Source of the DNA: Rhodospirillales bacterium
Lineage (GTDB): Bacteria; Pseudomonadota; Alphaproteobacteria; UBA8366; JADFVY01
Assembly (NCBI GenBank): GCA_024644185.1
Contig: JAHELM010000046.1
Location: 1-9,367, forward strand
Length of the DNA: 9,367 nucleotides
Direction: 5' to 3'
A program made the translations under genes and the position numbers. How positions within the stretch are numbered: the stretch's first letter is position 1; the number at the start of each line of letters is the position of its first letter. The notes beneath the pieces are model-generated. The model was not told the DNA's origin. It was given only the letters and a program-made list of their open reading frames with translations, and did no database searches. This document shows positions 5,847-9,367 of the stretch, piece after piece.

Positions 5847-6689
5847 TCAGATGTTGATCGGGTTGGCCTTGGCCAGACGATCAAATTCCATCATTGTCTG
5901 AACAAGTGCCGGTAACTGCTTGAACGGGATCATATTCGGTCCATCCGATGGCGCCCGATCCGGGTCCGGATGCGTCTCCATGAACACAGCCGCGACGCCG
6001 ATTGCCATGGCCGCCCGCGCCAGCACCGGCACGAATTCACGCTGACCGCCCGAGGTGGTGCCCTGTCCGCCCGGCTGCTGCACCGAATGGGTGGCGTCGA
6101 ACACCACCGGAAACCCGGTGCGGGCCATGATCGGAAGCGATCGCATGTCCGAGACCAGCGTGTTATAGCCGAAGCTGACGCCGCGCTCGCACAGCATGAT
6201 GTTGCTGTTGCCGGCTCCCAGGATCTTCGCGGCGACATTGGCCATGTCCCAAGGGGCCAGGAATTGCCCCTTCTTGACATTGATTGCACGCCCCGTATGC
6301 GCGGCGGCAACCAGAAGGTCGGTCTGCCGGCACAGGAAGGCGGGAATCTGCAACACGTCGACCACGCGCGCCACCTCGGCGCAATGGTCGGGCAGATGTA
6401 CATCGGTCAAAACCGGAAGGCCGGTCTTTGCCTTGACCTCGGCGAAGATATCGAGCGCCGCGGAAAGGCCAATCCCGCGCGGGCTTGCGGCCGAAGTCCG
6501 GTTTGCCTTGTCGAAGGAAGATTTATAGATCAGCCCGATGCCAAGGCGATCCGACATTTCCTTCAGGGCCTGCGCTGTTTCCAGCGCGTGTGCCCGGCTT
6601 TCCATCGCACAAGGCCCGGCGATCAGGGCGAATGGCAGGTCGTTGCCAATGGCGATCTTGCCGACCTGGACATGGGTGGGCGTGCTCAT
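5847..6689 (-). CDS. kdsA: 3-deoxy-D-manno-octulosonate 8-phosphate synthase, metal-dependent type
   Basis: This 280-aa cytoplasmic enzyme condenses phosphoenolpyruvate with arabinose 5-phosphate to give KDO-8-phosphate, the precursor of the KDO sugar joining lipid A to LPS core. Visible motifs are AGPCAMES (24-31), KSSFDKANRTS (56-66), RQTDLL (121-126), NVKKGQFLAP (137-146), CERGVSFGYN (167-176) and FDATHSVQQPGG (197-208). C27, H201, E238 and D249 match the four metal ligands of the Aquifex-type enzyme. E. coli KdsA has an asparagine at the cysteine position, so this protein should be of the metal-dependent class. The ATG at 6689 follows a GAGGAG site by 8 nt and lies 24 nt after pyrG. That spacing suggests cotranscription with pyrG, whose product CTP is used to activate KDO. 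Homologous DAHP synthases are less likely, given the ATHSVQ and CRQTDLL signatures. Confidence 0.97.
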   Translation of the reverse strand: MSTPTHVQVGKIAIGNDLPFALIAGPCAMESRAHALETAQALKEMSDRLGIGLIYKSSFDKANRTSAASPRGIGLSAALDIFAEVKAKTGLPVLTDVHLPDHCAEVARVVDVLQIPAFLCRQTDLLVAAAHTGRAINVKKGQFLAPWDMANVAAKILGAGNSNIMLCERGVSFGYNTLVSDMRSLPIMARTGFPVVFDATHSVQQPGGQGTTSGGQREFVPVLARAAMAIGVAAVFMETHPDPDRAPSDGPNMIPFKQLPALVQTMMEFDRLAKANPINI

Positions 6690-6713
6690 AGCGCTAGCTC
6701 CTCAGATGCGCCG

Positions 6714-8354
6714 TCAGACCAGGCGCGAATTCTCGATCGCCGCGTGGATAAAGGACGCGAATAGCGGGTGCGGATTCGACGGCTTGGACTTCAGCTCCGG
6801 ATGGAACTGCACGCCGATGAACCAGGGATGCGACGGGATCTCCACGATTTCCGGAAGCTCGCCATCCGGCGACATGCCGGAAAAGACCATCCCTGCCCCC
6901 TCCAGCTTGTCGCGATAATTGATGTTCACCTCGTAGCGATGGCGATGCCGCTCACTGATCTCGGCCTGATTGCCGTAGACCTCGGCCACCTTGCTGCCTG
7001 GAGCCAATCGGCAGGCATAGGCGCCAAGCCGCATGCTGCCACCGACATCATCGGACTCGCTGCGCCGTTCAACCCGATTGCCGCGACGCCATTCGGTCAG
7101 CAGGCCGACCACCGGATCCTTGCAGGTACCGAATTCCGTGGAACCAGCCCCGGAGATGCCGGCCAGATTGCGCGCCGCCTCGATCACCGCCATCTGCATG
7201 CCAAAGCAGATTCCCAGGAACGGAATGTTCTTCTCGCGCGCGAAGCGCACTGCCGCCACCTTGCCCTCGGTACCGCGTCCGCCGAAGCCGCCCGGCACCA
7301 GGATGCCGTTGCAGTTCTCCAGGCGGTGCAGCGTCGTCTCGTCGTTCTCGAAGATCTCGGACTCGATCCAGTCCAGCTTGACGCGCACATTGTTGGCGAT
7401 GCCGCCATGCACCAGCGCCTCGTGCAGCGACTTATAGGCGTCGAGAAGGTTGGTGTATTTGCCGACGACGGCGATCGATACCTGTCCCTCGGGCGCGCGG
7501 ACGCGCTGGACGATATTGCGCCAGACGGACAGATCGACCTCGGCCTCGCGCCCCTTATCCATGCCGAAACGCTTCAGCACCTCGGTATCGAACCCGGCCT
7601 CATGATAGCGGACCGGGACGTCGTAGATCGTATCCACATCCAGCGCCTCGATCACGCGCTCCGGGGAAACGTTGCAGAACAGCGCCAGCTTGCGCCGCGC
7701 CTCGACCGAAACCGGTCGATCGGATCGGCAAACCAGCAGATCGGCCTGAATGCCCACGCTGAGCAGTTCCTTGACCGAATGCTGGGTCGGCTTTGTCTTG
7801 ATCTCGCCGGCGGCCGGGATATACGGCATCAGCGTCAGATGCACGAAAACGGCCCGGTCGCGGCCAAGCTCGTTGCTGAGCTGACGAATGGCCTCGAGAA
7901 ACGGCAGACTCTCGATATCGCCCACGGTGCCGCCGATCTCGCACAGGACAAAATCCTCATCCGTCAGATCGGAGGTCACGAATTCCTTGATCGCGTCGGT
8001 GATGTGCGGGATCACCTGCACCGTCGCGCCCAGATAATCGCCACGGCGTTCGCGCGCGATCACGTTCGAATAGATGCGGCCGGTGGTGACGTTGTCGCTC
8101 TGCCGCGCCGCAACGCCGGTGAACCGCTCGTAATGGCCCAGATCGAGATCGGTCTCGGCGCCGTCGTCGGTGACGTAGACCTCGCCATGCTGGTACGGGC
8201 TCATGGTGCCCGGATCGACGTTGATGTAGGGATCAAGTTTGCGCAGTCTTACCTTGTACCCCCGGGCCTGCAGCAGCGCGCCGAGGGCGGCCGATGCGAT
8301 ACCCTTGCCAAGGGAGGAGACCACGCCGCCGGTGATGAAGATGAACCGCGTCAT
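6714..8354 (-). CDS. pyrG: CTP synthase (glutamine-hydrolysing)
   Basis: This 546-aa cytoplasmic enzyme makes CTP from UTP, ATP and glutamine, the last step of pyrimidine nucleotide synthesis. The N-terminal synthetase (amidoligase) domain, about 1-265, carries FIFITGGVVSSLGKG with P-loop lysine K17, then KLDPYINVDPGTMSP and DDGAETDLDLGHYERF. The C-terminal class I glutamine amidotransferase domain, about 290-540, has PGGFGGRG, the nucleophile C383 in GICFGMQ, and H518 and E520 in VQFHPE. All catalytic residues are present and the length is normal. I start at the ATG at 8354 because MTRFIFITGG is the family N-terminus, although its ribosome site is weak. The frame stays open 30 codons further upstream, but that reading is not family-like. 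The stop is 24 nt before kdsA. Confidence 0.98.
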   Translation of the reverse strand: MTRFIFITGGVVSSLGKGIASAALGALLQARGYKVRLRKLDPYINVDPGTMSPYQHGEVYVTDDGAETDLDLGHYERFTGVAARQSDNVTTGRIYSNVIARERRGDYLGATVQVIPHITDAIKEFVTSDLTDEDFVLCEIGGTVGDIESLPFLEAIRQLSNELGRDRAVFVHLTLMPYIPAAGEIKTKPTQHSVKELLSVGIQADLLVCRSDRPVSVEARRKLALFCNVSPERVIEALDVDTIYDVPVRYHEAGFDTEVLKRFGMDKGREAEVDLSVWRNIVQRVRAPEGQVSIAVVGKYTNLLDAYKSLHEALVHGGIANNVRVKLDWIESEIFENDETTLHRLENCNGILVPGGFGGRGTEGKVAAVRFAREKNIPFLGICFGMQMAVIEAARNLAGISGAGSTEFGTCKDPVVGLLTEWRRGNRVERRSESDDVGGSMRLGAYACRLAPGSKVAEVYGNQAEISERHRHRYEVNINYRDKLEGAGMVFSGMSPDGELPEIVEIPSHPWFIGVQFHPELKSKPSNPHPLFASFIHAAIENSRLV

Positions 8355-8403
8355 GGGCCTACACTCTATCGAAACTATGCGCCGCGCCCAAGCGGCAATC
8401 ACA

Positions 8404-8434
8404 GGGGTGCGAAGCGGCGGCGCTTCCGCGCCCC
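8404..8434. repeat. GC-rich hairpin in the secG-pyrG spacer
   Basis: GGGG/CCCC, GCG/CGC and AAGCG/CGCTT pair across a 4-nt loop to give a 12-bp stem with one non-Watson-Crick pair and one bulge. It sits 36 nt after the secG stop and 49 nt before pyrG. No T-run follows in either direction, so an intrinsic terminator is unlikely. Possible roles are 3'-end protection of tpiA-secG mRNA or a pyrG leader structure. Apart from this hairpin I see nothing in the 116-nt spacer. Confidence 0.45.
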
Positions 8435-8470
8435 GCCTCGTCATGGAAGTCCGGCATCACCGTAAGCGGA

Positions 8471-8794
8471 TCAGTTGGACAACGGTACGCCGGGCTGCGC
8501 CGGCTGTTCCTGACTGGTTGGCGCCGCGGGCGCCGCGGGCGCCGCGTCGAGGATCGAGCTGGGCTGCCGGTTCTGACCCGAGATGGCTGCCAGCGCAAGG
8601 CTGATGGTGAAGAAAGCCACCGCCAGATATTTCGTGGCCCGACTCAACAGATTGGCGCTGCCGCGCACGCTGACCAGGCCGCCGCCCGCGCCACCGCCCA
8701 TACCCAGGCCACCGCCCTCGCTGCGCTGCAGCAGCACGAGAACGATCAGCGCAAGGATCACCATCAAATCGATCACGAGCAGGACGGTTTCCAT
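8471..8794 (-). CDS. secG: Preprotein translocase subunit SecG
   Basis: This 107-aa inner-membrane protein is the small third subunit of the SecYEG protein-export channel and stimulates SecA-driven translocation. It shows the family layout: a first membrane helix at about 3-22 (VLLVIDLMVILALIVLVLL), then the signature LLQRSEGGGLGMGGG on the loop. A glycine-rich stretch follows, then a second membrane helix at about 55-72 (KYLAVAFFTISLALAAIS). The tail after residue 75 is Ala/Pro/Gln-rich and probably disordered. The ATG at 8794 gives the usual METVLL start; an in-frame TTG at 8818 would add 8 residues before the membrane helix. No strong ribosome site is visible for either. The gene lies 98 nt after tpiA, a common arrangement. 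That spacer shows no convincing promoter or terminator. Confidence 0.95.
   Translation of the reverse strand: METVLLVIDLMVILALIVLVLLQRSEGGGLGMGGGAGGGLVSVRGSANLLSRATKYLAVAFFTISLALAAISGQNRQPSSILDAAPAAPAAPTSQEQPAQPGVPLSN
8520..8546 (-). repeat. Three perfect tandem copies of a 9-bp unit in secG
   Basis: GGCGCCGCG is repeated three times without interruption and encodes Ala-Ala-Pro repeats in the C-terminal tail of SecG (about residues 84-92). Such in-frame units can expand or contract by slippage without changing the membrane domains. Confidence 0.85.
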
Positions 8795-8892
8795 CGAATC
8801 CACCACTTCAATCGTCAAAAATCCGGGCTACCGCCGCTCATCGGAAGTAACCGCATGGTCGCGGCCTATTTAGCGATTCATCGCCATTATTG

Positions 8893-9367
8893 CTAGGGAC
8901 AACTTGCCGCGATGGCGAGAAAGTCCTCCGCCTTCAGGCTGGCGCCGCCGATCAGGCCGCCATCCACGCCGTCAATGGCCAGCAATTCAGCCGCATTCGA
9001 GGGCTTCATCGAGCCGCCATACAGGATACGCATTTTCTTGGCGACCGCCGCGCCGCATTTGACCTGGATATAGCCGCGGATATGCGCATGCACATCAGCC
9101 ACGTCCTGCGCCGTCGGCGTCCGGCCCGTACCGATCGCCCATACCGGCTCGTAGGCGATTACCGTGTCTTCTGCCCCGACCCCGTCGGGAAGAGACCCTT
9201 CGATCTGCGTGCTGATAACCGCGAGAGTCTGCCCGGTATCGCGTTCGGCAAGCGTCTCGCCGACGCAGACGATCGCGGTGAGTCCGGCCCGGTGCGCGGC
9301 CTGGAGCTTGGCGCGCACCAGTTCGTCGCTTTCCTCATGGTCCGCTCGGCGTTCGGAATGACCGAGG
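8893..9367 (-). CDS. tpiA: Triosephosphate isomerase, C-terminal part
   Basis: This is the last 157 residues of the glycolytic and gluconeogenic enzyme that interconverts dihydroxyacetone phosphate and glyceraldehyde 3-phosphate. The gene enters from the right edge, so its first roughly 90 codons and its start are outside the window. The visible part begins LGHSERR, which contains the catalytic histidine of the family. It continues with VCVGETLAERD, then AYEPVWAIGTG, which has the catalytic glutamate and the mobile loop 6. The phosphate-binding segments YGGSMKPSNA and GVDGGLIGGASL follow. It ends with a TAG stop at 8893. No frameshift or missing motif is seen. It is the upstream neighbour of secG, 98 nt away. 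Confidence 0.96.
   Translation of the reverse strand, partial: LGHSERRADHEESDELVRAKLQAAHRAGLTAIVCVGETLAERDTGQTLAVISTQIEGSLPDGVGAEDTVIAYEPVWAIGTGRTPTAQDVADVHAHIRGYIQVKCGAAVAKKMRILYGGSMKPSNAAELLAIDGVDGGLIGGASLKAEDFLAIAASCP

Noticed and set aside
6768..8465. Plus-strand open frame of 565 codons opposite pyrG
   Set aside because: It is an antisense shadow of pyrG with no recognisable domain; the pyrG reading explains every catalytic motif.
8795..8892. Promoter or terminator in the tpiA-secG spacer
   Set aside because: A short GCGA/TCGC hairpin and a T5 run are present but are not arranged as a terminator, and no -35/-10 pair with acceptable spacing was convincing.
1..9367. An undescribed multi-gene system
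   Set aside because: Every gene belongs to a familiar housekeeping family in a gene order typical of alphaproteobacteria. There is no cassette of unknown genes, no atypical composition apart from the pdh leader, and no mobile-element or phage signature.

Overview
The window reads as a conserved chromosomal segment of an alphaproteobacterium. It is GC-rich, its codons mostly end in G or C, and every recognisable gene lies on the minus strand. Three things point to Alphaproteobacteria: the transcription-direction order tpiA-secG-pyrG-kdsA-eno-ftsB-pdhA-pdhB-pdhC-lpdA, a pyruvate dehydrogenase E1 beta subunit carrying its own N-terminal lipoyl domain, and a short FtsB/DivIC-type gene directly before pdhA. 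A Rhodospirillales-like member would fit, but genus and family cannot be resolved from this sequence. kdsA implies an LPS-bearing Gram-negative cell.

Layout, reading the minus strand from right to left. The C-terminal part of tpiA (triosephosphate isomerase) enters at the right edge. It is followed by secG (SecYEG translocon subunit), pyrG (CTP synthase), kdsA (KDO-8-phosphate synthase, with ligands of the metal-dependent class) and eno (enolase). A 113-nt spacer then leads to ftsB (divisome coiled-coil membrane protein). A 251-nt AT-rich spacer, the longest gene-free stretch, precedes the pdhA-pdhB-pdhC-lpdA operon, of which lpdA is cut off at the left edge after 40 codons.

Functionally, tpiA, eno and the Pdh complex form a glycolysis-to-acetyl-CoA set. 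pyrG supplies CTP for nucleic acids and also for CMP-KDO, so it fits beside kdsA. secG and ftsB are envelope and division housekeeping genes. The pdh genes are 15, 16 and 25 nt apart and form one transcription unit. A good sigma70-like promoter (TTGGCG, 17 nt, TACAAT) precedes them by about 145 nt.

I see no mobile element, CRISPR array, tRNA, rRNA, defence cassette or unfamiliar multi-gene system. The noteworthy signals are small: six GANTC (CcrM-type methylation) sites packed into 88 bp in front of ftsB; a perfect 10-bp inverted repeat in the same spacer; a lipoyl-domain coding segment duplicated between pdhB and pdhC at about 93% nucleotide identity; and GC-rich imperfect hairpins in two other spacers.
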